NCBI RefSeq assembly: GCF_900177295.1
Contig: NZ_FWZX01000023.1
Span: 55,200-119,199 of the forward strand
Source: Tistlia consotensis USBA 355
GTDB lineage: Bacteria > Pseudomonadota > Alphaproteobacteria > Kiloniellales > DSM-21159
Direction: 5' to 3'
Length of the DNA: 64,000 nucleotides
Of the stretch, positions 52,574 through 61,287 are shown piece after piece (position 1 is the first letter of the stretch; each line of letters opens with the position of its first letter). A program made the position numbers and the translations under genes. Under the pieces are notes generated by a model that was not told the origin of the DNA, did not search any database, and saw only the letters and a list, made by a program, of their open reading frames with translations.

Positions 52574-52828
52574 TCAGCCTCCCGTCACCGGCGGGAAGAG
52601 CGCGATCTCGTCGCCGGCCGCGACCGGGTCGCCGGGCCTGGCGTACTCCTGGTTGACCGCGACCCGGATCAGCTTCGGATTCTCCAGGGCCTTGGCGTAG
52701 CCGGGCCCGCGGCTCGGCAGCCAGGCCAGCAGCTCGGCGACGGTGGTCACCTCCTGCGGCAGCGCGACCTCCTCCTCGGCCGTGCCGGTATGGCTCTTCA
52801 GCCAGGCGAAATAGAGCAGTCGTGCCAT
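52574..52828 (-). CDS. moaD: Molybdopterin synthase sulfur carrier subunit
   Basis: An 84-residue ubiquitin-like protein that carries the thiocarboxylate used by MoaE. It ends in the required glycine pair (FPPVTGG), preceded by NQEYARPGDPVAAGDEIAL. It is slightly longer than the usual 80 residues. GAGG precedes the ATG at 52828. It sits between moeA and moaE in one transcript. A longer open frame upstream to 53032 overlaps moeA and is a shadow. Confidence 0.93.
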   Translation of the reverse strand: MARLLYFAWLKSHTGTAEEEVALPQEVTTVAELLAWLPSRGPGYAKALENPKLIRVAVNQEYARPGDPVAAGDEIALFPPVTGG

Positions 52829-52845
52829 CCGATCCTCGCCTCGCC

Positions 52846-54114
52846 TCAGCTCATCAGCGCGCTGAAGGGCAGGAACCTCACGGTGGTGCCGGGCTCCAGC
52901 CGGGTCAAGTCCTCGGGCAGCTCGACCAGCCCGTCGCTCTCGACGATCGAGGACAGGATGCCGGCGCCGTCGCGCGGGAACTTGCGCGCCACCAGGCGGC
53001 CGTCCTCGCTGTCCAGCGAGGCGCGCAGCCACTCGCGGCGGTCCCGCTTCTTCCTGTGGGCGAAGCCGGCGGTCACCGCGAAGCCGGGCGTCGGCTCGGG
53101 CGCGGCGCCGGCGAGGCGCAGGATCAGCGGGCGCACGAAGGTGACGAAGGTCACGACCACCGCGACCGGGTTGCCGGGCAGCCCGACGAGGGGCACCCGC
53201 CCGACCTGGCCGAGCGCGATCGGCCGGCCCGGCTTGATCGCGAGGCGCCAGGCGTGGAGGCGCCCCAGCGCCTCGACCGCCGCCTTGACGTGGTCCTCCT
53301 CGCCGACCGAGACGCCGCCCGAGGTGATCACCAGGTCGTGGCTGCCGGCGGCCTCGGCCAGGGCGGCGCGGACCGCCGGCTCGCGGTCCTCCAGGATGCC
53401 GAGGTCGGTGACCGCGCAGCCGAGCCCGCGCAGCAGGCCGCCCAGGGTGTGGCGGTTGGAATCGTAGATGCAGCCCGGCGGCAGCGGGCTGCCCGGCTCG
53501 CGCAGCTCGTCGCCGGTCGAGAAGAGCGCGACGCGCAGGCGCCCGGCGACCGCGAGCTCCCGGCGGCCGATCGCAGCGGCCTGGCCGAGGTCCTGGGGCC
53601 TGAGGCGCCGGCCGGCGGCCAGCACGGTCTCGCCCTGGCGGATGTCCTCGCCGGCCAGGCGGCGGTTCGAGCCGCGCCTGATGCCCGGCGCGATCACCAC
53701 CGTGTCGCCCTCCAGGCGGCAGTCCTCCTGCATCATCACGGTGTCGGGCGCCTCGCCGTCGAGGCCGGCGGGCATGGCGGCGCCGGTGAAGATGCGCACG
53801 GCGGTGCCGCGCGCCTGAGGCCCGGCCAGGGGATGGCCGGCGGCGGCCCGGCCGCGGATCGGCAGGCGCGTCTCGGCCTCGGGGTCGAGATCGTCGAAAT
53901 AGACCGCATAGCCGTCAACCGCGGAGTTGTCGTGGGCCGGCACCGAGAAGGCCGCGACCAGGTCCTCGGCCAGCACGCGGCCGAGCGCGGCGTCGAGCGC
54001 CACCGTCTCCTCGCCGGTTACCCGCGCCGTGCGCGCCTCGATCAGCGCCAGCGCCTCCTCGACGGTCATCAGCTTGCCGCCGTGGGCGAAGCAGTCGTCG
54101 CTGAGCTGGGCCAT
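52846..54114 (-). CDS. moeA: Molybdopterin molybdenumtransferase
   Basis: A 422-residue enzyme that inserts molybdate into adenylylated molybdopterin. Typical segments are AVDGYAVYFDD near the start, RIFTGAAMPAG, ALFSTGDELREPG, IYDSNRHTLGG, TSGGVSVGEEDHVK, IKPGRPIALGQ and VGLPGNPVAVVVTF. Its ATG overlaps the stop of mobB by one base (TGATG). moaD and moaE follow. The first residues MAQLSDDCFAHGGKLMTVEEAL are normal. A longer open frame to 54714 in the same frame is a shadow. Confidence 0.95.
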   Translation of the reverse strand: MAQLSDDCFAHGGKLMTVEEALALIEARTARVTGEETVALDAALGRVLAEDLVAAFSVPAHDNSAVDGYAVYFDDLDPEAETRLPIRGRAAAGHPLAGPQARGTAVRIFTGAAMPAGLDGEAPDTVMMQEDCRLEGDTVVIAPGIRRGSNRRLAGEDIRQGETVLAAGRRLRPQDLGQAAAIGRRELAVAGRLRVALFSTGDELREPGSPLPPGCIYDSNRHTLGGLLRGLGCAVTDLGILEDREPAVRAALAEAAGSHDLVITSGGVSVGEEDHVKAAVEALGRLHAWRLAIKPGRPIALGQVGRVPLVGLPGNPVAVVVTFVTFVRPLILRLAGAAPEPTPGFAVTAGFAHRKKRDRREWLRASLDSEDGRLVARKFPRDGAGILSSIVESDGLVELPEDLTRLEPGTTVRFLPFSALMS

Positions 54115-54647
54115 CAGGCGGCTCCCCGCTCCTTTCCCGAGGCGACCTTCCCGGCGAGCCCGCAGGTCTCGACGACGAAGTCGGCGATCGCCTCGACGTC
54201 GTCGAGCGGCAGCACCGGCCGGTCGGTCTCCGGCACCGGGCCGTCGGAGGCGACCGCGACGACCTGGGGATCCTCGGGCGCGCGCAGCGGCTTGCCGACC
54301 GCGCGGCGCCAGACCTCCAGCTTCGGCAGCGCCTCCTGCTTGAAGCCCTCGACCAGCACCAGGTCGACCGGGGCGAGCCTGCCGAGCAGCTCGGCCAGCG
54401 TCGGCTCCGGCGCGCCGCGGTGCTCGTGCATCAGCGCCCAGCGGTTGGCCGAGCTGACCAGCACCTCCTCGGCGCCGGCCTGGCGATGCTCGTAGGAGTC
54501 CTTGCCGGGCTGGTCGACGTCGAAGGCGTGGTGGGCGTGCTTGATCGTCGAGACGCTGAGCCCGCGGCGCTTCAGCGCCGGGATCAGCCGGACCGTCAGG
54601 GTCGTCTTGCCGCTGCCGCTCCAGCCGGCGAGCCCGAAAACCTTCAT
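54114..54647 (-). CDS. mobB: Molybdopterin-guanine dinucleotide biosynthesis protein B
   Basis: A 177-residue GTP-binding protein that assists attachment of GMP to the molybdenum cofactor. The P-loop GWSGSGKTTL is at residues 8-17. Further typical parts are STIKHAHHAFDVDQPGKDSY, ALMHEHRG and VDLVLVEGFKQEALPKLEV. It is coupled to moeA by a one-base overlap. No mobA gene is seen in the window, although MobB usually works with MobA. Confidence 0.93.
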   Translation of the reverse strand: MKVFGLAGWSGSGKTTLTVRLIPALKRRGLSVSTIKHAHHAFDVDQPGKDSYEHRQAGAEEVLVSSANRWALMHEHRGAPEPTLAELLGRLAPVDLVLVEGFKQEALPKLEVWRRAVGKPLRAPEDPQVVAVASDGPVPETDRPVLPLDDVEAIADFVVETCGLAGKVASGKERGAA

Positions 54648-54729
54648 GGAACCGTCGTCCGCCCGTTCGTCCGCTTGTCCCGCTAGAAAGGCCCGGCGGC
54701 CCCCCAGGCGTCAAGGCCGCTTCGCCGTC

Positions 54730-55287
54730 TCAACGAGCCGTCATGTGCTTGAGGCCGCGGGTCACGTAGTCCCAGCCGGTGACCACGGTCAGCAGGGCCG
54801 CCAGCCAGAGCAGCGCCTCGCCGAGCGCCAGCAGCAGCGGCAGGCCGGGCAGGGCGGGGGCGACCAGCAGCACGGCCAGGGCCGCCATCTGCACCGTGGT
54901 CTTCCACTTCGCCAGCTTGCTCACCGGCATGCCGACCCTGAGCTCGGCCAGGTACTCGCGCAGGCCGGAGACCAGGATCTCGCGGGCCAGGATCGCCAGC
55001 GCGGCGATCACCGAGACGCCGGCGATCTCGCCGCCGGCGACCAGCATGACCAGGATCGCGACGACCAGCAGCTTGTCGGCGATCGGATCGAGGAAGCGGC
55101 CGAGCGGCGTCACGACGTTCAGGCGCCGGGCCAGCCAGCCGTCGAAGAAGTCGGTGATGCAGGCGGCGGAGAAGAGGCCGAAGGCGATCCAGTGCGGCGT
55201 CGGACCCTCCAGGTAGAGCAGGGCGACGACCAGGGGGATCACGACGATCCGCGCCAGGGTCAGGAGGTTCGGCAGGCTGGTCAGCAT
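54730..55287 (-). CDS. pgsA: CDP-diacylglycerol-glycerol-3-phosphate 3-phosphatidyltransferase
   Basis: A 185-residue inner-membrane enzyme that makes phosphatidylglycerol phosphate. The CDP-alcohol phosphatidyltransferase motif is clear: DFFDGWLARRLNVVTPLG then RFLDPIADK, the D-G-x2-A-R-x8-G-x3-D-x3-D pattern. About five hydrophobic helices are present. It begins MLTSLPNLLTLARIVVIPLVV, the typical start. It heads the moco string on the minus strand (82 bases to mobB) and follows uvrC with a repeat-containing spacer. Confidence 0.95.
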   Translation of the reverse strand: MLTSLPNLLTLARIVVIPLVVALLYLEGPTPHWIAFGLFSAACITDFFDGWLARRLNVVTPLGRFLDPIADKLLVVAILVMLVAGGEIAGVSVIAALAILAREILVSGLREYLAELRVGMPVSKLAKWKTTVQMAALAVLLVAPALPGLPLLLALGEALLWLAALLTVVTGWDYVTRGLKHMTAR

Positions 55288-55372
55288 GGCGGCACTCTAG
55301 CGGCTTTTGCGTTGCGGTTGCATGGCTGGCGCGACCGGGGAAGGCGTTTGCGCCCGGATGTGCTTCCCTGAT

Positions 55373-55454
55373 CCGTCATCCCCGCGGAGGCGGGGATCCA
55401 GGGTGGCCTGCTCCGAGCCTGCGCTCTGGATCCCCGCCTCCGCGGGGATGACGG
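55373..55454. repeat. REP-like element: 29-bp perfect inverted repeat
   Basis: Two perfect 29-bp arms (55373-55401 and 55426-55454) are separated by 24 bases. Each arm is itself a hairpin, ATCCCCGC and GCGGGGAT around GGAG. The GTCATCCCCGC and GGATCCAG core is a pattern found as dispersed palindromic elements in many proteobacteria. It lies between pgsA and uvrC in a non-coding spacer. Confidence 0.75.
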
Positions 55455-55470
55455 TCTGGAGGGGCCAAAT

Positions 55471-55493
55471 CATCCCGAGCTTGTCGAGGGATG
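55471..55493. repeat. Second short palindromic repeat
   Basis: CATCCC and GGGATG flank GAGCTTGTCGA, an imperfect hairpin of a type also seen as dispersed repeats in alphaproteobacterial genomes. It lies 17 bases after the larger repeat and may be part of the same composite unit. Confidence 0.6.
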
Positions 55494-55538
55494 TGACGGC
55501 GCAATCCCCGACCTCGTGTGGCGGACAGAGGCTGCCGC

Positions 55539-57632
55539 TCAGCCGCGGCGGAACCAGTCGTGGATCTTCTTGGCGACGGTGCCGGAGATGCCCTCGACCT
55601 TCTCCAGGTCGGCGAGGCTGGCACGCTCGACGCCGCGCGCCGAGCCGAAGTGCAGCAGCAGCGCCTTCTTGCGCTTGGCGCCGATGCCCGGGATCTCGTC
55701 GAGCGCCGAGGTCAGGCGCGCCTTGGTGCGGCCGGCGCGGTGCGTGCCGATGACGAAGCGGTGCGCCTCGTCGCGCAGCCGCTGGATGAAGTAGAGCACG
55801 GGGTCGCGCGGCTCGAGCAGCAGCGGCGGCCGGTCGGGCAGGAAGATGCGCTCGCGCCCGGCGTCGCGGTCCGGGCCCTTGGCGACGGCGGCGACGTCGA
55901 GGTCGTCGATGCCGAGCTCGGCCAGCACCTCGAGGGCGACCTGCAGCTGGCCGCGGCCGCCGTCGATCAGCACCAGGTCCGGCCACTGGCCTTCCGTGCG
56001 CTCCGGGTCCTCGCGCTGGGCGCGCGAGAAGCGCCGGGTCAGCACCTCGCGCATCATCGCGTAGTCGTCGCTGCTGCGCCCGGCCTCGGTGTTGCGGATC
56101 GCGAACTTGCGGTAGGCGCTCTTGCGCAGGCCCTCGGGGCCCGCGACGATCATCGCGCCGTAGGGATTGGCGCCCTGGATGTGCGAGTTGTCGTAGACCT
56201 CGATGCGCTCGGGCGTGCGGTCGAGCCCGAGCCGGTCGGCCAGGCCCTGCAGCAGCCTGGCCTGGGCGCTCGATTCCGCCATGCGCCGGGCCAGGGCGTC
56301 GCGGGCGTTGTCGAGCGCCGCCTCGACCAGCTTCAGCTTGTCGCCGCGCTGCGGGGCCGCGAGCTCGACCTTGCGGCCCGCCTTGCTGCTCAGCGCCTCG
56401 GCCAGCAGCTCGGCCTCGGCCGGCTTGTGGCTGGTCAGGATCAGGCGCGGCACCGGCTTGTTGTTGTAGAACTGTGCCAGGAAGGCGGAGAGCACCTCGT
56501 CGAGCTCCATCTGGCGGTCGTGGCTCGGGAAGTAGGCGCGGTTGCCGTAGTTGCGGCCGACCCGGAAGAAGAAGACCTGGATGCAGGTCTGGCCGCCCTC
56601 CTGGTGCGCCGCGACGACGTCGGCGTCCTCGACGCCCTCGACGTTGATGCCCTGGCTCGACTGGATGTGGGCGAGGGCGCGCAGGCGGTCGCGGTAGCGG
56701 GCGGCCTGCTCGAAGTCGAGCCGCCCGGCGGCCTCCTGCATGGCCCTGGCCATCTCCTCCTGGAAGTCCTGGCTGCGCCCGGTCAGGAAGGCGCGCGCCT
56801 CGGCGACCAGGCGGTCGTAGCCGGGCTTGTCGATGCGGTCGACGCAGGGCGCCGAGCAGCGCTTGATCTGGTACATCAGGCAGGGCCGGGTGCGCTGGGC
56901 GAAGACCGCGTCGGAGCAGCTGCGCAGCAGGAAGGCCTTCTCCAGGGCTGTCACCGTGCGGTTGACCGCGCCGGCCGAGGCGAAGGGCCCGAAGTAGCTG
57001 CCCTGCTCGTCCTGGGCGCCGCGATGCTTGCGGATCTGCGGGTAGTCGTGGTTGCCGGTGATCAGGATGTAGGGAAAGGACTTGTCGTCGCGCAGCAGCA
57101 CGTTGAAGCGCGGCATCAGGCGCTTGATCAGATTGCTCTCGAGCAGCAGCGCCTCGACCTCGCTGCGCGTCCGCACGATTTCGAGGGCGACGGTCTCCGC
57201 CACCATGCGCTGCAGCCGGATCGGCAGCTTGGCGAGCTGGGTGTAGGTGTAGACGCGCTTCTTCAGGTTGCGCGCCTTGCCGACGTAGAGCGCCTCGCCC
57301 TTGGCGTCGAGCATGCGGTAGACGCCGGGGCTCGACGGCAGGCTGCGCACGGCGGCGGCGATCGCCTCGACGCCCTCGGCCAGGCGCCCGGGCGCGGCCT
57401 CGGCCCCCAGGGACGGGTCGGCGGGGGAAGGATCGGCGGGGGACGGAGCGGTGGGGGCCGTCTCGGGACCGGCGGGCACGAACAGCGCCGCCGGATCGTC
57501 GCCCTCGCGCAGGCTGCGCAGCACCGGCTCGGCCGACTCGGCATAGGTCGCCAGCTCCGCCGGAGTCTGCGGCGCGCGCTTGCCGCCGCCGGTCGGGTCG
57601 TGGCGTCTGCCGCGGGGGTGTTTGGCTGCCAT
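55539..57632 (-). CDS. uvrC: Excinuclease ABC subunit C
   Basis: A 697-residue endonuclease that makes both incisions in nucleotide excision repair. Residues 1-95 are an extra, proline/alanine-rich extension that relatives lack. The GIY-YIG domain follows ([23 protein letters not shown]), then the UVR motif near [21 protein letters not shown], the RNase H-like endonuclease domain with [18 protein letters not shown] and [12 protein letters not shown], and C-terminal HhH motifs ([22 protein letters not shown]). The ATG at 57632 is assumed; a TTG at 57854 would add 74 unlikely residues. It lies upstream of pgsA. Confidence 0.92.
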   Translation of the reverse strand: MAAKHPRGRRHDPTGGGKRAPQTPAELATYAESAEPVLRSLREGDDPAALFVPAGPETAPTAPSPADPSPADPSLGAEAAPGRLAEGVEAIAAAVRSLPSSPGVYRMLDAKGEALYVGKARNLKKRVYTYTQLAKLPIRLQRMVAETVALEIVRTRSEVEALLLESNLIKRLMPRFNVLLRDDKSFPYILITGNHDYPQIRKHRGAQDEQGSYFGPFASAGAVNRTVTALEKAFLLRSCSDAVFAQRTRPCLMYQIKRCSAPCVDRIDKPGYDRLVAEARAFLTGRSQDFQEEMARAMQEAAGRLDFEQAARYRDRLRALAHIQSSQGINVEGVEDADVVAAHQEGGQTCIQVFFFRVGRNYGNRAYFPSHDRQMELDEVLSAFLAQFYNNKPVPRLILTSHKPAEAELLAEALSSKAGRKVELAAPQRGDKLKLVEAALDNARDALARRMAESSAQARLLQGLADRLGLDRTPERIEVYDNSHIQGANPYGAMIVAGPEGLRKSAYRKFAIRNTEAGRSSDDYAMMREVLTRRFSRAQREDPERTEGQWPDLVLIDGGRGQLQVALEVLAELGIDDLDVAAVAKGPDRDAGRERIFLPDRPPLLLEPRDPVLYFIQRLRDEAHRFVIGTHRAGRTKARLTSALDEIPGIGAKRKKALLLHFGSARGVERASLADLEKVEGISGTVAKKIHDWFRRG

Positions 57633-58107
57633 CGCTGCGGTCTCGCTGTCCGGCGCTTCAGTCAGCGCAACAATGGCGCGCGACAGCGTCGAAGCTGTGC
57701 ACGCGGGGGTCGACGGAGGGCTCGGATACCGCGTCCGGCTGCGCTCGCGAGGCCCGCCGACGGTTTCCACCATTCCTGTGGATAAGGCTGTGGGCATGCC
57801 GTTGACGCGAGGCCACCGGCCGCAGAGATCCAAGGCTTTCTCCTCTTTGCCCAAAAAGTAGGCAAAACTCTAAGCCTTTGTTTTTAGGCTGTATTTCCCC
57901 TGTCAATCGCAAAGAAAACGTCATCTTGCGGTTTTGCGCCTTGACAGTCCGGGCTTCCGGACGGCCCCGCGGCCTGTGTGTACAAGTCATTTACGTGAGC
58001 CCCGGATCGGCCTCCGGAAAGGAGTATAAGTCCATGATTCAGGTGGGCCTTTGTAATGTCCCGCTGCCCCGGCGGCGAGCCGTTCGGCGGGCCCTGTCGG
58101 GATCGGC
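57633..58107. other. AT-rich non-coding gap between uvrC and folB
   Basis: This 475-base gap holds no convincing gene. The part from about 57834 to 57945 is clearly less GC-rich than the rest of the window. It contains a perfect DnaA box (57777-57785), an inverted repeat TTTGCC-N9-GGCAAA (57846-57866), a weaker one AGCCT-N8-AGGCT (57873-57890), TTGACA boxes on both strands (minus 57906-57901, plus 57941-57946) and a small reading frame with a strong Shine-Dalgarno sequence that starts at 58034. The uvrC promoter and the folB 3' end should also lie here. Confidence 0.5.
57777..57785 (-). promoter_or_regulatory. Perfect DnaA box
   Basis: On the minus strand the sequence reads TTATCCACA, an exact match to the 9-mer DnaA box. 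It is the only perfect copy that I noticed in the window. One box alone does not define an origin of replication. Confidence 0.5.
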
Positions 58108-58165
58108 TCAGCTGCCCGGCCGACGTCGCTCCAACTCGATGCCGAGGCCGGCCAAGTCGGCGTAG
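58034..58165 (+). CDS. Possible small protein with strong Shine-Dalgarno
   Basis: A 43-residue reading frame, starting MIQVGLCNVPLPRRRAVRRA, is preceded by AAAGGAGTATAAGTCC, an excellent ribosome binding site. It is rich in arginine and serine. Its end overlaps the 3' end of folB on the other strand, and its codon use is not clearly like that of a real gene. It may be a leader peptide, a small protein or chance. Confidence 0.2.
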   Translation: MIQVGLCNVPLPRRRAVRRALSGSAQLPGRRRSNSMPRPAKSA

Positions 58166-58533
58166 CGGTCGAGCTTCTCGATCCGCACCTTGACGGCCAG
58201 CACGCGCGGCTCGGCGAAGCAGAGCTGCATGATCTGGTCGGCCAGGGTCTCCAGCAGGAACACCCGGCTGTCGTCGATCGCCGCGCGGATCCGCTTGAGC
58301 ACGGCCGAATAGTCGACGACCTTCGCGAAGTCGTCGTCGTAGGCCGAGGGCGGCCGCACCGCGGCCTCCATGTTGATGCGCAGCCGCTGCGGCTTGCCGC
58401 GCTCGCGGTCGTAGACGCCGATCAGGCAGGTGACGTCGAGATCGCGGACGATCAGCGTCAGGCTGTCGCCGCCGGTCTGGCGCGCCTCCCGTTCGGCCTC
58501 TCCTCGGACGGGCTCGATGCGGGCGTCGTCCAC
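58108..58533 (-). CDS. folB: Dihydroneopterin aldolase
   Basis: A 141-residue enzyme of folate synthesis that cleaves dihydroneopterin. The family pattern is LIVRDLDVTCLIGVYDRERGK, spanning 21 residues, then RLRINMEAAV, DYSAVLKRI, LLETLADQIMQ and VRIEKLDR. I chose GTG at 58533 because GGGAGGA lies just upstream; the longer frame to 58590 has no binding site. The 25 or so residues before TLIVRDLDV are poorly conserved. It lies 53 bases downstream of an SDR that resembles pteridine reductases, which supports a pterin pathway link. Confidence 0.88.
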   Translation of the reverse strand: MDDARIEPVRGEAEREARQTGGDSLTLIVRDLDVTCLIGVYDRERGKPQRLRINMEAAVRPPSAYDDDFAKVVDYSAVLKRIRAAIDDSRVFLLETLADQIMQLCFAEPRVLAVKVRIEKLDRYADLAGLGIELERRRPGS

Positions 58534-58586
58534 TGGCTCCTCCCGCCCGTTGCCGTGGCCCCGACGGCCGGGCCTTCGGGTGTCCT

Positions 58587-59369
58587 TCACTCCTCGACGG
58601 GCGGTCCGCTCGCCGGACTCCAGTTGAGGTGCTGCCCGCCGTCGAGTGCGATCATTTGCCCGGTCATCGAGCGGGCTTCAAGCAGGAAACGCAGCGTCCG
58701 GCAGATCTCCTCGGGATCGGTGCCGCGGCCGAGCGGCGTCGAGGCGGCCTGGCGGGTGAACTGCGCGTCGCTCTGGCGCGGGCTCGGCAGGGCCGGGCCC
58801 GGGCCGATGCCGTTGACCCGGATGCGCGGCGCCAGGGCCAGCGCCAAGCTCCGGGTCAGGGTCCAGAGCGCCGCCTTGCTGACGGTGTAGCTGACGAAGT
58901 GCGGGGTCAGGTTCCAGACCCGCTGGTCGAGCAGGTTGACGATCAGCCCGCCCGCATCCTCGGGCAGCTGGCGGGCGAAGGCCTGGGACAGCACGAAGGG
59001 CGCGCGCAGGTTCGGCTCCAGGTGGTGGTCCCAGGACTCGCGCGTCGCGTCGTGCCATTCGTCGCGCTCGAAGGTCGAGGCGTTGTTGACCAGCACGCCG
59101 AGCGGGCCGAGCGCCTCGACCGCCGCCGGCAGCAGGCGGGCGGCCTGGGCCTCCTCGGCGAGGTCGGCCTGGAGCGCGACGGCGCGGCCGCCGCCGCGGC
59201 CGATCAGCCGCACGACCTCCTCGGCCGCCTCGGCCGAGCCGTTGTAGTGCACGGCGACGGCGAAGCCGGCCTCCGCCAGCGACAGGGCCAGGGCGCGGCC
59301 GATCCGCCTGGCCGCACCGGTCACCAGGGCGGCGGTAGGCAGGGAATCGGGATGGGCTGCGTGGGGCAT
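58587..59369 (-). CDS. SDR oxidoreductase, pteridine reductase / FolM-like
   Basis: A 260-residue short-chain reductase with the nucleotide motif TGAARRIGRA at residues 17-26. The arginine-rich form TGxxRRxG is characteristic of NADPH-dependent pteridine reductases and dihydromonapterin reductase (FolM). NNAS (LVNNAST) and the Y-x3-K pair (SYTVSKAAL) are present. The adjacent folB supports a role in pterin or tetrahydrofolate metabolism, although general SDR activity cannot be excluded. The start at 59369 is the only good ATG. Confidence 0.8.
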   Translation of the reverse strand: MPHAAHPDSLPTAALVTGAARRIGRALALSLAEAGFAVAVHYNGSAEAAEEVVRLIGRGGGRAVALQADLAEEAQAARLLPAAVEALGPLGVLVNNASTFERDEWHDATRESWDHHLEPNLRAPFVLSQAFARQLPEDAGGLIVNLLDQRVWNLTPHFVSYTVSKAALWTLTRSLALALAPRIRVNGIGPGPALPSPRQSDAQFTRQAASTPLGRGTDPEEICRTLRFLLEARSMTGQMIALDGGQHLNWSPASGPPVEE

Positions 59370-59424
59370 GACGCTTCAGGTGGCAGGGGCGCCCGACGGA
59401 TGCAAGCCGAAACGGGGCGCCGGC

Positions 59425-60414
59425 TCAGTGCCCGGCGACGGCGGCGGCGAGGCGCGCCTCGTCGCCGAACTGGGCCCAGAGGAAGCCGGCGTAGGCCAGG
59501 ATCAGCAGCAGGCTGGCGACCCGGCCGATCGGCCGCCCGCGGCGCAGCAGCAGCACCAGCACGACCGTGCAGCCGGCCAGCACCCAGAGGTCGAAGCGCC
59601 GGAACTCCGCGGCGATCGGCACCTTGCCGGGCAGGCAGAGCACGCCGCCGATGGCCAGCAGGTTGAACAGGTTGGAGCCGATGACGTTGCCGAGCACGAC
59701 GTCGGGGTGGCGCCGCAGCGCGGCGGTGATCGAGGTCGCGAGCTCCGGCAGCGAGGTGCCGAAGGCGACCAGGGTGAGGCCGATCGCGGCGTCGGAGATG
59801 CCGGCCGCCCGGGCCAGGTCGATCGAGCCGTCGACCAGCAGCTGGGCGCCGAAGGCGAGCGCGGCGCAGCCGAGCGCGGTCAGGCCGAGGGCGGCGTCGA
59901 GGCGCGCCGGCGCCTCCTCGCTCAGCTCCGCGACCTCGTTGACGGCGTCGCCGTCGGGCACCCGGCACTCCTGGCGATAGCAGCCGACCAGGTAGACGCC
60001 CATCAGCCCGAGCAGCAGCAGGCCCTGCGGCCAGGCCAGCGGCGCCGTGAAGAAGGCGAGCAGCAGGAACAGCAGGGTGACGCCGAGCAGCGAGGGGGCG
60101 TCGCGTCGGCTGAGCCCGGCGGCCGGCGGCAGGGCCGCGATCAGGCCCGCGGCGCCGACGATCAGCAGGCTGTTGGTGATGTTCGAGCCGACGATGTTGC
60201 CGAGGCCGAGGTCGGGCTTGTCGGACAGCGCCGCGGCGACCGTGACGACCAGCTCCGGCATCGAGGTCGCGAAGGCGACGACGGTCAGCGCGATCAGCAG
60301 GTTCGACAGGCCGAGGCGCCTGGCGAGGCCGACCGCGCCGCGCACCAGCAGCTCGCCGCCGAGGGCGAGCAGCAACAGGCCGCCGAGGGCCGAGAGGACG
60401 GCGATCCAGAGCAT
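59425..60414 (-). CDS. Ca2+/Na+ antiporter, CaCA family (YrbG-like)
   Basis: A 329-residue inner-membrane exchanger with about ten helices in two inverted repeats. The two alpha-repeat motifs are ATSMPELVVTVAAAL with GSNITNSLLIVG in the first half, and GTSLPELATSITAAL with GSNLFNLLAIGG in the second. Such proteins exchange calcium or other cations for sodium. It stands between msrB and the SDR on the same strand, with 55 bases to the SDR start. Length and helices are normal. Confidence 0.93.
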   Translation of the reverse strand: MLWIAVLSALGGLLLLALGGELLVRGAVGLARRLGLSNLLIALTVVAFATSMPELVVTVAAALSDKPDLGLGNIVGSNITNSLLIVGAAGLIAALPPAAGLSRRDAPSLLGVTLLFLLLAFFTAPLAWPQGLLLLGLMGVYLVGCYRQECRVPDGDAVNEVAELSEEAPARLDAALGLTALGCAALAFGAQLLVDGSIDLARAAGISDAAIGLTLVAFGTSLPELATSITAALRRHPDVVLGNVIGSNLFNLLAIGGVLCLPGKVPIAAEFRRFDLWVLAGCTVVLVLLLRRGRPIGRVASLLLILAYAGFLWAQFGDEARLAAAVAGH

Positions 60415-60433
60415 GGAGGCTGCTATGGCGGCG

Positions 60434-60886
60434 TCAGCCGCCGAGCCTGGCGGCGTCGCTCGTCTCGCTGGCGGCAGCGCCCGCGGCCCCGACCGAGGCC
60501 GCGTCCGGGACCAGCCTCAGGGCCGCGGAGTTGATGCAGTAGCGCTGCCGGGTCGGCTTCGGGCCGTCGGGAAAGACGTGGCCCTGGTGGGCGCCGCAGG
60601 CGGCGCAGTGCACCTCGGCGCGGGCGAAGAGGAAGCTGCGGTTCTGCTCGACCGCCTCCGGCGCGATCGGCTGCCAGAAGGACGGCCAGCCGGTGCCGCT
60701 GTCGAACTTGTGCGCCGAGGAGAACAGCGGCTCGCCGCAGACCACGCAGACATAGGTGCCGGGCCGCTTCTCGTTCCAGTACGCCCCGGTGAAGGCCGGC
60801 TCGGTGCGGTGCTTCTGGGTGACCTTGAACTGCTGCGGCGTCAGGTGGCTGGTGTCGACGGGTTTCCTGGCGGCCGTGTCGGCCAT
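60434..60886 (-). CDS. msrB: Peptide-methionine (R)-S-oxide reductase
   Basis: A 150-residue enzyme that repairs methionine-R-sulfoxide in proteins. The zinc site is formed by two C-x2-C pairs (CVVCG and CAACG), the catalytic cysteine is in RYCINSAAL, and the core signature is FDSGTGWPSFWQPI with GHVFPDGP. The last 25 residues are an alanine-rich tail. GAGGAGT precedes the ATG at 60886, 14 bases before; an upstream frame to 60919 is not needed. It lies 19 bases upstream of the CaCA gene. Confidence 0.94.
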   Translation of the reverse strand: MADTAARKPVDTSHLTPQQFKVTQKHRTEPAFTGAYWNEKRPGTYVCVVCGEPLFSSAHKFDSGTGWPSFWQPIAPEAVEQNRSFLFARAEVHCAACGAHQGHVFPDGPKPTRQRYCINSAALRLVPDAASVGAAGAAASETSDAARLGG

Positions 60887-61287
60887 GGCCGTACTCCTCG
60901 TTGTTTCTCGCCAAGTCACAAATGGGTAAGCCCGTGCCGCAAACCACCCCCGCTCCCGGCCGCGTCCCGGACCGTCGTCCTCGGGGACGAGGCTCCGATC
61001 GACCGGGCGCCGGAGCGCGGAACGGGCTCCCGGTCACCCGCGACGGCCTCGGAGCAGCGCCATGGCCGGGCCGGACAAGCCGATCGCCTTCGGCCCGGCC
61101 GCGCCGGTCTTCGCCGTACCCTTCGCTTGCGAAGCGGTCAAGTGGGGCGCCGCCGCCTGTCGGCTCCGGCCGGCCGGGAGCCGCGTCACGCCCGGTGCCC
61201 CGGCCCTCGCGGCTCGGCGCCGGCTGATGCCGGGACACTTGCTGTGCGGCCTCCTCCGCCGCCTCTTGCCGGCCCGGCCAGCCGGCC
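60887..61287. other. Non-coding gap between msrB and uvrB
   Basis: This 401-base stretch has no convincing gene. It is GC-rich with open frames on both strands that look like chance: a plus-strand frame from 61062 encodes an arginine-rich 116-residue peptide and overlaps the uvrB 3' end. The uvrB message ends here and the msrB promoter must lie in the first 100 bases, but I could not locate either signal. Confidence 0.45.

Noticed and set aside
57633..57854. Longer uvrC starting with TTG at 57854
   Set aside because: The added residues have no similarity to UvrC and no clear ribosome binding site, and the segment contains the DnaA box.
57633..58107. Chromosomal origin of replication
   Set aside because: Only one perfect DnaA box and no usual origin genes nearby. 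I kept it as a point to check, not as an origin.
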